Source: VAZQ01 sp963739385 (GTDB lineage: Bacteria; Pseudomonadota; Alphaproteobacteria; Rhizobiales; Xanthobacteraceae). From it: 64,000 nucleotides of DNA. Positions 52,756-62,004 of the stretch are shown in pieces. The number at the start of each line of letters is the position of its first letter. Positions within the stretch are counted from its first letter, which is position 1. Below the pieces are notes generated by a model, which saw only the letters and a program-made list of their open reading frames with translations, did no database searches and had not been told where the DNA came from. A program made the position numbers and the translations under genes. The DNA lies in assembly GCA_963739385.1 (NCBI GenBank), contig CAVUAI010000029.1:1-64000 (forward strand), read 5' to 3'.

Positions 52756-54159
52756 TCAATCGGACCCGACATAAGGCTTGACCATCTTCGCGGGATCGAC
52801 GATTCGGTCGAACTCGTCTTCCTTCACGAAGCCGAGTTGCAACGCCGCCGCCTTCAAGGTGAGATCGTGGTCCATCGCGTGATGCGCGATCTTCGAGGCC
52901 TTGTCGTATCCGATAACGGGGGCCAGCGCCGTCACCAGCATCAGCGAACGGTCCACATATTCCTTAATCTTTTTCAGATTGGGCTTGGTGCCTTCGATCA
53001 GGAATTTTCGGAAGTTCGTACAGCCGTCGGTCATCAGCGTGATCGATTGGCTGATGTTGTGGATCATGAGCGGCTTGTAGACATTCATCTCGAGATAACC
53101 GCCGGCGCCCCCAAACCCGACCGCCACGTCGTTCGCCATCACTTGCACCGCGATCATCGTGAGCGCCTCGACCTGGGTCGGATTGACCTTGCCCGGCATG
53201 ATCGAGGAGCCCGGCTCGTTCTCGGGGATCAGCAACTCGGCAAAACCCGCCCGCGGCCCGCATGACATCAGACGGATGTCGTTGCCGATCTTGTAAAGCG
53301 ACACAGCGAGCGTGCGCAGGGTTCCCGAGAGCTGCACCAGGGCGTCATGGGCCCCCTGTACGGTGAATTTGTTTGGCGCGCTGACGAAGGGCAGTCCGGT
53401 GAGCTTGGCGATCTCGGCGGCTGCTGCTTCGGCGAAGCCAGGCGCGGCATTGATTCCCGTGCCGACCGCAGTGCCGCCCAGCGCCAGGCGATAGACGCCC
53501 TTCAAAGCGTCGTCGATCCACTCGAGATCGTCGGCGAGCATCCCGGCATAGCCCGACCATTCCTGTCCCAATGTCAGCGGTGTCGCATCCTGCATGTGAG
53601 TACGGCCGATCTTGATGATGCCGTCCCATTCCGCCGCTTTTGCCGCGATCGCATCGTGCAGCGCTTTCACCGCCGGCACGAGCCGCTGCGTGACGTTCAT
53701 CGCGGCGGCGATGTACATCGCCGAAGGGAAAGTATCGTTCGACGATTGCGACATGTTGACGTGATCGTTGGGATGCACCGGCACCTTGCTGCCGAGCGCC
53801 GTACCGACGAGCTGGCTGGACCGGTTGGAGATCACCTCGTTCACGTTCATGTTGAATTGGGTGCCGCTGCCCGTCATCCAGACGCGCAACGGAAACATGT
53901 CGTGGTGTTGTCCGGAAAGGATCTCGTCGCATACCTGCAGGATCAACTTGTGGGTCTTGTCGTCGAGGCGTTTACCGGCGTGATTGGCATTGGCCGCTGC
54001 CTTCTTCAGAATCGCATAGGCGGTGATCATCTCGCGCGGGATCAGGTCTTCGCCGATGCTGAAATATTCGATCGAGCGTTGGGTCTGGGCTCCCCAGAGC
54101 TTTTCGGCGGGAACGTCGATTTCCCCGAGACTGTCGGCTTCCTTGCGTACGGTCGTCAT
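52756..54159 (-). CDS. fumC: Fumarate hydratase, class II
   Basis: 467 residues, full length. The superfamily signature GSSIMPGKVNPTQVEAL is near 318, with GSGTQFNMNVNEVISNR near 97, PNDHVNMSQSSNDTFPS near 135 and GRTHMQDATPLTLGQEW near 186. Interconverts fumarate and malate in the TCA cycle; the class II enzyme is iron-free and oxygen-stable. The mqo gene, which uses its product, lies divergently 400 bases upstream. Confidence 0.97.
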   Translation of the reverse strand: MTTVRKEADSLGEIDVPAEKLWGAQTQRSIEYFSIGEDLIPREMITAYAILKKAAANANHAGKRLDDKTHKLILQVCDEILSGQHHDMFPLRVWMTGSGTQFNMNVNEVISNRSSQLVGTALGSKVPVHPNDHVNMSQSSNDTFPSAMYIAAAMNVTQRLVPAVKALHDAIAAKAAEWDGIIKIGRTHMQDATPLTLGQEWSGYAGMLADDLEWIDDALKGVYRLALGGTAVGTGINAAPGFAEAAAAEIAKLTGLPFVSAPNKFTVQGAHDALVQLSGTLRTLAVSLYKIGNDIRLMSCGPRAGFAELLIPENEPGSSIMPGKVNPTQVEALTMIAVQVMANDVAVGFGGAGGYLEMNVYKPLMIHNISQSITLMTDGCTNFRKFLIEGTKPNLKKIKEYVDRSLMLVTALAPVIGYDKASKIAHHAMDHDLTLKAAALQLGFVKEDEFDRIVDPAKMVKPYVGSD

Positions 54160-54310
54160 CGTGATTACTCGATGTTGCGCCTGCCTGCTGCGGCTTGTGT
54201 TCATGTGAGGGTAACAGTGCACGCCATGGGACGAAAGACTTGCGACCCCAGCCATGGTGTGTCTATGCCTCGATCTTGTGGAGCTTCGGGCGCGTGCCGG
54301 AGATCTGGAC

Positions 54311-54454
54311 ATGGCCAAAACTGCCGCCGATCTTATCGCCGCCACGCTGCAGAAGGCGGGTGTCAGGCGCGTCGTCGTCGATTCGCTCGACGGTTTCACC
54401 GATTCGCTTCGCCGGCTGAAGCGCATTGATTGGCGTGCGCGAGCAAGCGCGTAA
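54311..54454 (+). pseudogene. Remnant of a poxB-type (pyruvate:quinone oxidoreductase) gene
   Basis: 47 residues beginning MAKTAADLIAATLQKAGVRR and continuing VVVDSLDGFTDSLRR, then a short unrelated end and a stop. Compared with PoxB-type ThDP enzymes (MAKTVADLIV..., with GDSLNG in the matching place, as recalled), it is the first 40 or so residues with a few bases missing around the V-x-G-D-S turn. The rest of the gene (about 1.6 kb) is absent. It is inferred to be the 5' scar of a deleted gene between fumC and mqo. Confidence 0.6.
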
Positions 54455-54559
54455 CACGATGAAGCCCGGGATTGCCGGCGCCCGCCCGCCGCCCGGGTTC
54501 GCGCGTCTCTGTCGTTATGGTACTTAGTTCTAGTTCCAGCTCATAACGGAGGAGAATTG

Positions 54560-56056
54560 ATGGTGGCAAATCGGGCCGTATCGGATCCTGACGTGGTCCT
54601 CGTCGGTGCCGGCATCATGAGCTCCACATTGGCCGTCTTTCTCAAGGAGCTCGAGCCGACGCTGAAAATCGAAGTATTCGAGAGTCTCGACGGCGCCGGC
54701 GAGGAAAGCTCCGACGGCTGGAATAACGCGGGCACGGGACATGCGGCGCTCTGTGAGCTCAATTATACGCCCGAGCGGAGCGACGGGAGCATCGATATTT
54801 CCAAGGCGCTGGACGTCAACGTCGAGTTCGATCTGTCGCGCCAACTCTGGAGCTATCTGGTGCGGAAGGGGGCAATCGCGGATCCGCAATCCTTCATCCA
54901 TCCGGTTCCCCATATGAGCTTCGTTCACGGTGCCGACAACGTGACGTTTCTCAAGAAGCGATACGCGGCCCTTACCGCGCATCACTGCTACTACGGAATG
55001 GAATATACCGAGGACAGCGCGCAGCTCGCCGATTGGGTCCCGTTGGTCATGGAAGGTCGCGATCCCAAGGAGACGGTTGCGGCCACCCGAATGATCACCG
55101 GCGCGGACGTCGACTACGGCTCGCTGACCCGCACGCTCGTCCGCTACCTGCAAGGCCTCGACGGCTTCCAGGTCCATTATTCGCATCACGTCACGAATAT
55201 CGCGCGCGCCCCGGACGGCCGCTGGCGCCTCGACATCAAGGACGCCGCCAGCGGGGACTCGCGATCGACCAGTGCAAAGTTCGTCTTTCTCGGGGCCGGC
55301 GGCGGCGCCCTGCCGCTCCTGCAAAAATCGGAGATCCCGGAGGGAAAGGGTTATGCCGGGTTTCCAGTCAGCGGCATCTGGCTGCGCTGCGACGATCCCG
55401 GAATCAACAAGCGCCATCACGCCAAGGTGTACGGGAAGGCGTCGGTGGGTTCGCCACCGATGTCGGTTCCGCATCTCGACACGCGGGTGATCGGCGGAAA
55501 GCATTCCCTCCTGTTCGGCCCCTATGCCGGGTTCTCGACCAAATTCCTCAAGCACGGGTCGCTGCTGGATCTCTTCCGCTCGATCAGGCCGAACAATATC
55601 GGGCCGTTGCTGGCGGTCGCCCGCGACAATTTCGATCTCACCAAATATTTGATCGGTCAGGTGCTGCAATCGTCGCATCACCGGTTTGCCGCCTTGCAAG
55701 AATACTTTCCGGGTGCGAAACCGGCGGACTGGCGGCTTGAGGTCGCGGGACAGCGCGTCCAGATCATCAAGCCGGATGCCCGGCGGGGAGGGATTCTGGA
55801 ATTCGGAACGGAATTGGTCCCGGCGCCCGACGGTTCGCTGATCGCGTTGTTGGGCGCCTCCCCGGGAGCGTCCACCGCAGTCTGGATCGCAATCGAGGTT
55901 CTCCAGCGCTGCTTTGCGAACCAGCTCAGGGGCGGCTGGGCCGCCAAGCTCAAGGGCATCATCCCGTCCTATGGCGAATTGCTGATCGACGACGCTGACC
56001 TTTGCCGGCGCGTGCGAGCCGACACCGCAGCCGTGCTGCACCTGCAGAACGTTTGA
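54560..56056 (+). CDS. mqo: Malate:quinone oxidoreductase
   Basis: 498 residues. The FAD-binding start is VVLVGAGIMSSTLAVFLKEL near 12-31. It carries the Mqo-specific DGWNNAGTGHAALCELNYTP near 53-73, FLGAGGGALPLLQKSEIPEG, and VIGGKHSLLFGPYAGFSTKF. Peripheral inner-membrane enzyme that oxidises malate to oxaloacetate and reduces quinone. The ATG at 54560 follows GGAGGAG; a TTG just before it is an unlikely start. Divergent partner of fumC. Confidence 0.97.
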   Translation: MVANRAVSDPDVVLVGAGIMSSTLAVFLKELEPTLKIEVFESLDGAGEESSDGWNNAGTGHAALCELNYTPERSDGSIDISKALDVNVEFDLSRQLWSYLVRKGAIADPQSFIHPVPHMSFVHGADNVTFLKKRYAALTAHHCYYGMEYTEDSAQLADWVPLVMEGRDPKETVAATRMITGADVDYGSLTRTLVRYLQGLDGFQVHYSHHVTNIARAPDGRWRLDIKDAASGDSRSTSAKFVFLGAGGGALPLLQKSEIPEGKGYAGFPVSGIWLRCDDPGINKRHHAKVYGKASVGSPPMSVPHLDTRVIGGKHSLLFGPYAGFSTKFLKHGSLLDLFRSIRPNNIGPLLAVARDNFDLTKYLIGQVLQSSHHRFAALQEYFPGAKPADWRLEVAGQRVQIIKPDARRGGILEFGTELVPAPDGSLIALLGASPGASTAVWIAIEVLQRCFANQLRGGWAAKLKGIIPSYGELLIDDADLCRRVRADTAAVLHLQNV

Positions 56057-56176
56057 ATGGGCCGCAGAGATGGCGGCGATGAAGCGCCCCGACCCTTCCG
56101 CGGTCCGCTGGCCGAAGGCCGCCCGCGAGGGCGATCCGGGTCGTCAAGGCGAGCGACCGTGGGTGGCATCACCCCA

Positions 56177-56206
56177 AAAAGAAATGCGCGCCCAAAGGCG
56201 CGCAAA
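56177..56206 (-). terminator. Terminator of the small exported protein gene
   Basis: On the minus strand TGCGCGCC and GGCGCGCA form an 8-bp stem with a 4-base loop, followed by TTTCTTTTT. It lies 27 bases past the stop of the gene at 56233. Confidence 0.75.
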
Positions 56207-56232
56207 GTACGGGGGTTGAGAAGAAGAAACCG

Positions 56233-56445
56233 TCAGCGAACGATGCGGCTGTCGCTGGTCGAGGCCGTGACCGGCTTGCCAGCCTTGATTACCGTGGCCT
56301 CCATCTGGCCGGCAGCCGTGGCGGAAGCGTCCGTGACGCGCGCGGCAACACCAATGCCGGCGACCAGCGTTGCACAGACAAGCGCCATGGCCACGATTTT
56401 AACGTGGGTCATGCGATCGGCCGTAAACATCGAGAAATTGTTCAT
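56233..56445 (-). CDS. Small exported hypothetical protein, 70 aa
   Basis: The start is preceded by GGGGAGGG. Residues about 10-35 form a hydrophobic segment (IVAMALVCATLVAGIGVAA) that may be a signal peptide or anchor; the rest is short and Thr/Ala/Ser-rich. A Rho-independent terminator follows. Function unknown. Confidence 0.6.
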   Translation of the reverse strand: MNNFSMFTADRMTHVKIVAMALVCATLVAGIGVAARVTDASATAAGQMEATVIKAGKPVTASTSDSRIVR

Positions 56446-56785
56446 TTCACCCTCCCCAAGGTACTCATTGGTCGCAGTGGCGCGACCAAAGGTTCATGGG
56501 CTCGCAAGAAAAAATAGGAATTGTCCGGCGGCTCCCCCAGCCCTTTCACGGAACAGTGAATAGTAAGTGAATCAACAGGTTAACGCGCATTAACGGATTC
56601 CGGGCCGGCCCGCTCCCAAGCCCCCCTGCTGGCCTCTCACGGCGCGAAATCACAGCGAAATCAGGCACGTGCCGGTCCGACGGGGTCACTATGCTTGCGC
56701 TCGAAAAAGGTGGCTCGCCGGCGGGGCCACGGCTATGGGTTCGAGGTTGGCGGCGAAACGCCTCCTTTCACTGACGGACCAACGC
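56446..56785. other. Intergenic region, no gene seen
   Basis: About 340 bases between the small exported protein and the GST gene, divergent promoters expected. TTAACGCGCATTAA at 56580-56593 resembles a CtrA site but the spacer is 6 rather than 7 bases. Confidence 0.4.
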
Positions 56786-57556
56786 ATGGCCTTCACGCTT
56801 TACAACGCCCCGCAATCGACCTGCAGCCAGCGCGTGCGCTTCGTCCTCAATGCCAAGAAACTGCCGTTCGAGGAGAAGAAGCTCGATCTCCTGGCGGGCG
56901 ACCAGCTCAAGCCGGACTACCTCGCGCTCAACCCCAACGGCGTGGTGCCGACCCTCGACCACGACGGCAATATCGTGATCGATTCTTCCGTCATCATCGA
57001 ATATCTCGACGAGATCGCGCCCGAGCCCGACAGCTTCACTCCGTCGACGGCGGTCACGCGCGCAAAAATGCGCGCGCTCATGCGCTTCATCGACGAGATG
57101 CCGGCCGCGGCGGTGCGGGTGCCGACCTTCAATCTCGCCTTCCTGCCCCGCTTTGCCGCCATGAGCGAGGAGGAGTTTCTTGCGTTCGCGGAGAGCAAGC
57201 CCCTGCGCAAGGAGTTCATGCTCGCCATGGGCCGCACGGGCTTTCCGGAAAAAGAGATGAGGGCGTCGCTTGACCGCATGCGACGTACCTATGAGCGCAT
57301 GGACCGGTCGATCGAGGACAGCGGCGGACCGTGGCTGCTGGGCAAGTGCATCACGCTCGCCGACGTGGCGGTGATGCCGGCGATTGTGCGGATGGCCGAT
57401 CTCGGCCTCGACGACATGTGGCAGGACATCCCGCGCGTGGCGCGCTGGTACGACGAAATCCGCGCCCACCCGGCTTTCGGGCCGACCTATTACTTCGGCT
57501 CGCTGCTCACCGAGCGTTTCCCGCATTTGAAGAAGGGGGCGCCCCGGTCCAACTAG
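56786..57556 (+). CDS. Glutathione S-transferase family protein
   Basis: 256 residues. Thioredoxin-like N-domain with FTLYNAPQSTCSQRVRFVL (Ser/Cys active-site region near 11-14), cis-Pro in NPNGVVPTL near 49, and SSVIIEYLDE near 68. The helical C-domain has a WLLGKCITLADVAVMPAI motif. Likely glutathione conjugation or reductive cleavage of an aromatic intermediate, as in bacterial catabolic GSTs, but the substrate is unknown. The VOC gene follows 74 bases downstream. Confidence 0.9.
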   Translation: MAFTLYNAPQSTCSQRVRFVLNAKKLPFEEKKLDLLAGDQLKPDYLALNPNGVVPTLDHDGNIVIDSSVIIEYLDEIAPEPDSFTPSTAVTRAKMRALMRFIDEMPAAAVRVPTFNLAFLPRFAAMSEEEFLAFAESKPLRKEFMLAMGRTGFPEKEMRASLDRMRRTYERMDRSIEDSGGPWLLGKCITLADVAVMPAIVRMADLGLDDMWQDIPRVARWYDEIRAHPAFGPTYYFGSLLTERFPHLKKGAPRSN

Positions 57557-57630
57557 GGAGGCGTCTCGCGCCCGCGTTGACGCCTCAGCGCTGCCGTGTT
57601 GGGCTGCAAGCGAGGCAGCGAGGAACGCTC

Positions 57631-58065
57631 ATGGTGAAGCATTTCGATCATCTTACGATCGTGGTGCGCGATGTCGCGCGCGCCAAGACCTTTTTCGGTC
57701 TCTTGGGATTCAAGGAGACGACGTCCGTCGTCATCGCGGGAGAACCGTTCGCCAGCTACATGGGCGTTCCGGGCATCGAAGCCGAGCATGTCACGCTCGT
57801 GCTGGAGAACGCCTCGCCGCGAACCGAAATCCAGCTCTTGCGATACCGGCATCCGGAGCCGTTGCCCGATCCCAATATCCGGGATCTGCACAAGCTCGGA
57901 ATGAATCATATCTGCTTTGCGGTCAACGACATCGAGGCCGAAGTCGCCAGGCTCGCAACGAGTGGATTCAAGGCGCGCAACGAGATCATGGATTTCCATT
58001 CCCGCAAGCTGGTTTTCATCGACGGTCCCGAAGGCGTCACCGTCGAGCTCTCGCAATGGCACTAG
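57631..58065 (+). CDS. VOC-family (glyoxalase-like) protein
   Basis: 144 residues, one VOC module plus linker. Metal-site residues: His in VKHFDHLTIVVRDV near 6, Glu near HVTLVLEN, His in GMNHICFAVNDI near 93, and Glu in GVTVELSQWH at the end. Could be a lactoylglutathione lyase-like or ring-modifying enzyme. It follows a GST gene and is convergent with the HpaD-like gene. Confidence 0.82.
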   Translation: MVKHFDHLTIVVRDVARAKTFFGLLGFKETTSVVIAGEPFASYMGVPGIEAEHVTLVLENASPRTEIQLLRYRHPEPLPDPNIRDLHKLGMNHICFAVNDIEAEVARLATSGFKARNEIMDFHSRKLVFIDGPEGVTVELSQWH

Positions 58066-58101
58066 GCAGTTTCAGGAGAGAGTGCGCGGCGCAGCCATCT
58101 C

Positions 58102-59124
58102 TCAGCTCGCGACCGCCTCGGGTATTCTGGCGGCCAGATATTTTTCCGCCGTCATCGGCTCGCCTTCGACCGGCGGCCGCCGGATCTCGACGTCGGCGAA
58201 GTTCGTCGCTTCGTTGACCCAGGTCCGTGGCGCCGGCAGTCCCCAAAGATTCGAATTCGCCTTCGGGCTGACCGCGCAGCGCACCGGTTCGTCGTCGATA
58301 TCGATGACCTGGATTCCCGGCAGCAGCAGTTCGGTGCGATGCCCGTCGGGATCGCGCACATAGAGATAATAGGAGTGCTGGTGGCCGTGGCGGCCGGGGC
58401 CATGCTCGATGCGGTCGGCGAAGCCCAGGTTACCGGCGACATCGCAGGCGCGGATGATGTCCTCGACCGCCTCGACCACATAGCCGCCGTGATGGAAGCG
58501 CGGCCCCGATCGGGTCAACAGCACGATGTCCCAGGGATTATTCTTGCGGTGCAGGAACGTGCCGACCACCTGGTCGCTGCCTTCGATACAGATGTAGTCG
58601 GAAATCCGGAATCCCAGATCCATGTAAAACCTGGCCGCGCTCAAGACGTCGGGGACCAGGACCTGGTAATGGTCCATCCGCAACGCACCGGCGCCGCGGT
58701 GGGTGTGGATCTTGGTATGCATGCGCGGCCGGGTCGGCATGATCGCGCACAGCTCGACCGGCGTGCCGGCCGGATCATTGAAATGCAGCGTGCGGCCCTG
58801 ATGGGGGACCTCGACGAAGACCGCGGATATCCCGATGCGGTCGAAATGCGATTTCGCCCGGTTGAGATCCTCGTCGGTGAACACACGGAAGCCGACGCGC
58901 TCGCATTGCGGCTGGCCGCCCGTGCGCTTGAGGGTGAGGCTGTGATGGCAACGCTCTTCCACCCCGCGCAGCCAGATCGTGCCGGCATCCTCGTCGCTCA
59001 CGAGCAGCCCGAGCACCTCCACATAGAAATCGCGGCTGGCGGCGAGATCTCGCGCCGTGAACACGAGATGGCTGGCGCGGGTGATGTTGAACGGCGGATT
59101 GAAATTGGTCTGCGGAATGGTCAC
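58102..59124 (-). CDS. Extradiol ring-cleavage dioxygenase, HpaD-like
   Basis: 340 residues, two-module type I extradiol enzyme. Ligands: His in LRMDHYQVLVPDV, His in RFHHGGYVVEAVED, Glu in HRTELLLPGIQV. The first module holds ASHLVFTARDLAASRDFY. Length and the EHGPGRHGHQH segment favour homoprotocatechuate 2,3-dioxygenase (HpaD), which cleaves 3,4-dihydroxyphenylacetate. No other hpa gene is in the window, so specificity is tentative. A Bug receptor gene lies 32 bases upstream. Confidence 0.85.
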   Translation of the reverse strand: MTIPQTNFNPPFNITRASHLVFTARDLAASRDFYVEVLGLLVSDEDAGTIWLRGVEERCHHSLTLKRTGGQPQCERVGFRVFTDEDLNRAKSHFDRIGISAVFVEVPHQGRTLHFNDPAGTPVELCAIMPTRPRMHTKIHTHRGAGALRMDHYQVLVPDVLSAARFYMDLGFRISDYICIEGSDQVVGTFLHRKNNPWDIVLLTRSGPRFHHGGYVVEAVEDIIRACDVAGNLGFADRIEHGPGRHGHQHSYYLYVRDPDGHRTELLLPGIQVIDIDDEPVRCAVSPKANSNLWGLPAPRTWVNEATNFADVEIRRPPVEGEPMTAEKYLAARIPEAVAS

Positions 59125-59156
59125 TGCGGCATCCCTTCTTGTCTGGCGCTGCCCGC

Positions 59157-60164
59157 TCAGGCTTTCACGCGCACGCCGGTCTCCTGCACCACGTCGCCCC
59201 AGAGCTTGAGCTCGCGATCGATCATTGCGCCGTATTCCTCCGGCGTCAGCGTGCCGGGCTCGTAGGAGGCTTGCAGCAATTTCTCGCGGATCGGTCCGCT
59301 CGCGTTCATGCGCACCATCTCGCGGTTGAGTGCCTTGATTAAGGCCGGCGAGGCGCCGGCAGGCGCCAGCAGACCATTGGCGACGAACAGATCGTCGAAT
59401 CCCTCGTAGCCCAGCTCTTTGAGCGTCGGCACGTCGGGCGCGGCACTCGCGCGCTGTGCCCCGGTGACGGCGAGCGCGATGACCTTCCCGCCCTCAACGA
59501 GTCCGCGCGCATTGCCGACGGTATCGAAGGTGAACTGCAAGGTCCCTGCCGCCGCCGCCAGCAACTGCTGGGTCGTGGCCTGGTAGGGCACGTGCACGGC
59601 GTCAATTCCGGTGCGCTTCACCAGCAGCTCGGTCACAAGATGGCCGCCGGTCCCAACGCCGGGCGAGCCGTAGTTGAGCTGACCCGGGCGCGCCTTGGCA
59701 TAAGCCACGAGCTCCTTGAGGGAGCGCACCGGCAGCTCCGGATTGACCACCAGCAGGAAAGGAAAGGTGAACATCAGCGCGATCGGCGCGTAGTCGCGCT
59801 TGACGTTGACCGGCGAATTCGTCAGCACCAGCGGCGCCAGCACGATGTGGCTGTTGGAGGCGAGCAGCAGGGTGTGTCCGTCGGGCGCGGAGCGCGCCAC
59901 CGCCATGCTGCCGATCGCGCCGGACCCGCCCGGCATGTTCTCGAGCACGAAGCTTTGGCCAAAGGTGTCCTTGAGTTGATCGGCGTAGAGACGGAAGTTC
60001 TGTCCCGGGCCGCCGGTGCCGGTCGGCGATATCACGCGCACGGTGCGCGCGGGCCAGCCGTCGATCGTCGCCGGTGCTGCGCCAGGCGCCTGCGCGCGCG
60101 CGGCCGCGCCCGAGCCTGTAACCGCGCCGGCGATCGCGCCGAGGAATTGACGTCGCGTGGGCAT
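59157..60164 (-). CDS. Bug/TctC-type solute-binding receptor (3), Tat-like signal
   Basis: 335 residues. The N-terminus MPTRRQFLGAIAGAVTG has a twin-arginine-like pattern instead of a plain Sec signal. Receptor motifs are clear: WPARTVRVISPTGTGGPGQN, GGSGAIGSMAVARSAPDGHT, YGSPGVGTGGHLVTELL and HVPYQATTQQLLAAAA. Likely receptor for an aromatic or related acid given the HpaD-like dioxygenase downstream. There is no TctA or TctB next to it. Confidence 0.9.
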   Translation of the reverse strand: MPTRRQFLGAIAGAVTGSGAAARAQAPGAAPATIDGWPARTVRVISPTGTGGPGQNFRLYADQLKDTFGQSFVLENMPGGSGAIGSMAVARSAPDGHTLLLASNSHIVLAPLVLTNSPVNVKRDYAPIALMFTFPFLLVVNPELPVRSLKELVAYAKARPGQLNYGSPGVGTGGHLVTELLVKRTGIDAVHVPYQATTQQLLAAAAGTLQFTFDTVGNARGLVEGGKVIALAVTGAQRASAAPDVPTLKELGYEGFDDLFVANGLLAPAGASPALIKALNREMVRMNASGPIREKLLQASYEPGTLTPEEYGAMIDRELKLWGDVVQETGVRVKA

Positions 60165-60310
60165 CGAAGGCCTCCCTGCATCGACCGTGGTGCGGCCTTG
60201 TTGACGTTGTCGTGTGGACGTTGCGCTGGCGCGCAGCTGCAGAAAGATGCTTGATGCGCTCTGGCGAGTCAAAGTCATATCATCGCAGTGAGCCATTGGA
60301 GACTACGCGC

Positions 60311-61342
60311 ATGACGCCACACCTGCTGCCGACCACGGTCGTGGGCAGCTACCCACAGCCGGACTGGCTCGTCGACCGTGCCATGCTGCAGACGACGGTG
60401 CCGCGCGTGCGCCTGCGGGAGTTGTGGCGCGTTCCCGAGCCCTACCTCGCGCAGGCGCAGGACGACGCGACGTTGCTCGCGATCCGCGATATGGAGCGCG
60501 CCGGCATCGACATCATCAGCGACGGTGAGATGCGCCGCGAAAGCTACTCCAATCACTTCGCCACCGCCCTCGACGGCATCGACAACGAGAGGCCCGGCAC
60601 CATCACCAACCGGTTGGGGCGCACCGTCAAGGTGCCGCGGGTGGTCGGCAAGCTAAAGCGGCGTCATGCGGTCGAGGTCGCCGACATGGTGTTCTTGCGC
60701 CGCAATACCGAGCGCATGACCAAGATCACCTTGCCCGGCCCTTTCACCATGGCGCAGCAGGCGAAGAACGAGTTCTATCCTGACGACGACGAAATGGTGA
60801 TGGATCTCGCCGCCGCGGTGAACGAGGAGGTGCATGACCTGCAGGCCGCCGGCGCGGACGTGATCCAGCTCGACGAACCGTGGCTGCGCAATGATCCGGA
60901 CGCCGCGAAGCGGATCGCTGTCAAGGCGATCAACCGCGCGATCACGGGCCTGTCGGTGCCGACGGTCGTGCACTTGTGCTTCGGCTATGCTGCGGTGGTG
61001 CATACGCAGAAGCCGACCGGTTATTCGTTTCTGCCGCAGCTCGCGGACACCACCGCCGCGCAGATTTCGATCGAGGCCGCGCAACCGAAGCTCGATCTCG
61101 GCATCCTGTCCGACCTTGCCGGCAAGACGATCGTGCTAGGAGTCATCGACCTCGGCGATCAGACCGTGGAATCACCTGAGCAGGTCGCGCAACGCATCCG
61201 TCGCGCCCTTCCACATGTTCCCGCCGAGCGCCTCATTCCGGCGCCGGATTGCGGAATGAAGTATCTCGCGCGCGAGATCGCATTCGGCAAGCTCGCCGCG
61301 CTCAGCGCGGGCGCCGCGATCGTCCGGCGGGAGCTGAACTGA
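60311..61342 (+). CDS. MetE-C-type methyltransferase (cobalamin-independent)
   Basis: 343 residues, only the C-terminal catalytic barrel of MetE. It has TTVVGSYPQPDWLVDRAML near 8, DGEMRRESYSNHFA near 77, and the zinc ligands H-x-C in VVHLCFGYA near 224 and Cys in PDCGMKYLAREI near 313. Full MetE is about 750 residues with an N-terminal domain for the folate, which is absent here. It may use another methyl donor or act on a related thiol. It is divergent from the Bug gene. Confidence 0.85.
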   Translation: MTPHLLPTTVVGSYPQPDWLVDRAMLQTTVPRVRLRELWRVPEPYLAQAQDDATLLAIRDMERAGIDIISDGEMRRESYSNHFATALDGIDNERPGTITNRLGRTVKVPRVVGKLKRRHAVEVADMVFLRRNTERMTKITLPGPFTMAQQAKNEFYPDDDEMVMDLAAAVNEEVHDLQAAGADVIQLDEPWLRNDPDAAKRIAVKAINRAITGLSVPTVVHLCFGYAAVVHTQKPTGYSFLPQLADTTAAQISIEAAQPKLDLGILSDLAGKTIVLGVIDLGDQTVESPEQVAQRIRRALPHVPAERLIPAPDCGMKYLAREIAFGKLAALSAGAAIVRRELN

Positions 61343-61520
61343 AGCGGCATCGTATCAGAGCGGGCGATCCGGGCCCTGCTCCAGGGCGAATGCCGTTTGC
61401 GCGTGCGGCGCATTGCCTCGCCGCCCGAGCCGAAAACGTAGACCTCGCGGGCCAACGCCAGATCCCCCGACTTGGCCGGGTTCACGTCCGGGATCCAAAC
61501 CGGGGTCGAGGATGCCGGCC

Positions 61521-61742
61521 TTATGCTTCGTATTTGAACGAGAGCGACACGCGGGTGCGAAACGCGGAGACCTTTCCGTTCTCCACTTTCATGTCCATCT
61601 GGGTCACCTCGGCCACGCGCAGGTCGCGCAGCGAGCCGGCCGCCGTTTCCACCGCGGCGCGGCCGGCATCCTCCCATGATTTGTCGCTGACGCCGACCAC
61701 TTCGACGATCTTGTAGACGGTATCGGCTTGCTTGGTCGCCAT
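61521..61742 (-). CDS. Dodecin
   Basis: 73 residues. VYKIVEVVGVSDKSWEDAGR, then RVAEVTQMDMKVENGK and SLSFKYEA form the dodecin beta-alpha-beta fold, with the Trp that stacks on flavin near 23. Dodecin forms a 12-mer that stores flavin. Monocistronic. Confidence 0.95.
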   Translation of the reverse strand: MATKQADTVYKIVEVVGVSDKSWEDAGRAAVETAAGSLRDLRVAEVTQMDMKVENGKVSAFRTRVSLSFKYEA

Positions 61743-62004
61743 TGCATCCTCCCGAGACTCGAATTGCGGCCGCTCTCGACCGGGCGCGATGCGATGTTAA
61801 CAGTATATCCGGCTCGAACCCACCACGACGGCGGGCGAGGTCCGGAAAGGCCAAGCGGGAGGCCGTGCGCGGCCAGGGTCAAGCTCGACTGCGCCACGAT
61901 GTTCCGGCGCACCGCGATGCCGGCCGCGGGTTAGCGCATCGCGGGCAAATGTCCGCGCGACGATCCACTGTCGCGGCAGAGAAACGCCATCAACCCGGCG
62001 CCGG

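Noticed and set aside
54463..54499. GC-rich inverted repeat AAGCCCGGG/CCCGGGTT as terminator
   Set aside because: The loop is long and GC-rich and no T-run follows; it may only reflect composition after the poxB remnant.
56580..56593. TTAACGCGCATTAA as a CtrA-binding site
   Set aside because: The spacer between TTAA halves is 6 bases, while the established site has 7. A near-match only.
60165..60310. SAM or cobalamin riboswitch ahead of the MetE-like gene
   Set aside because: The gap is 146 bases and no conserved riboswitch core or B12-box was recognised.
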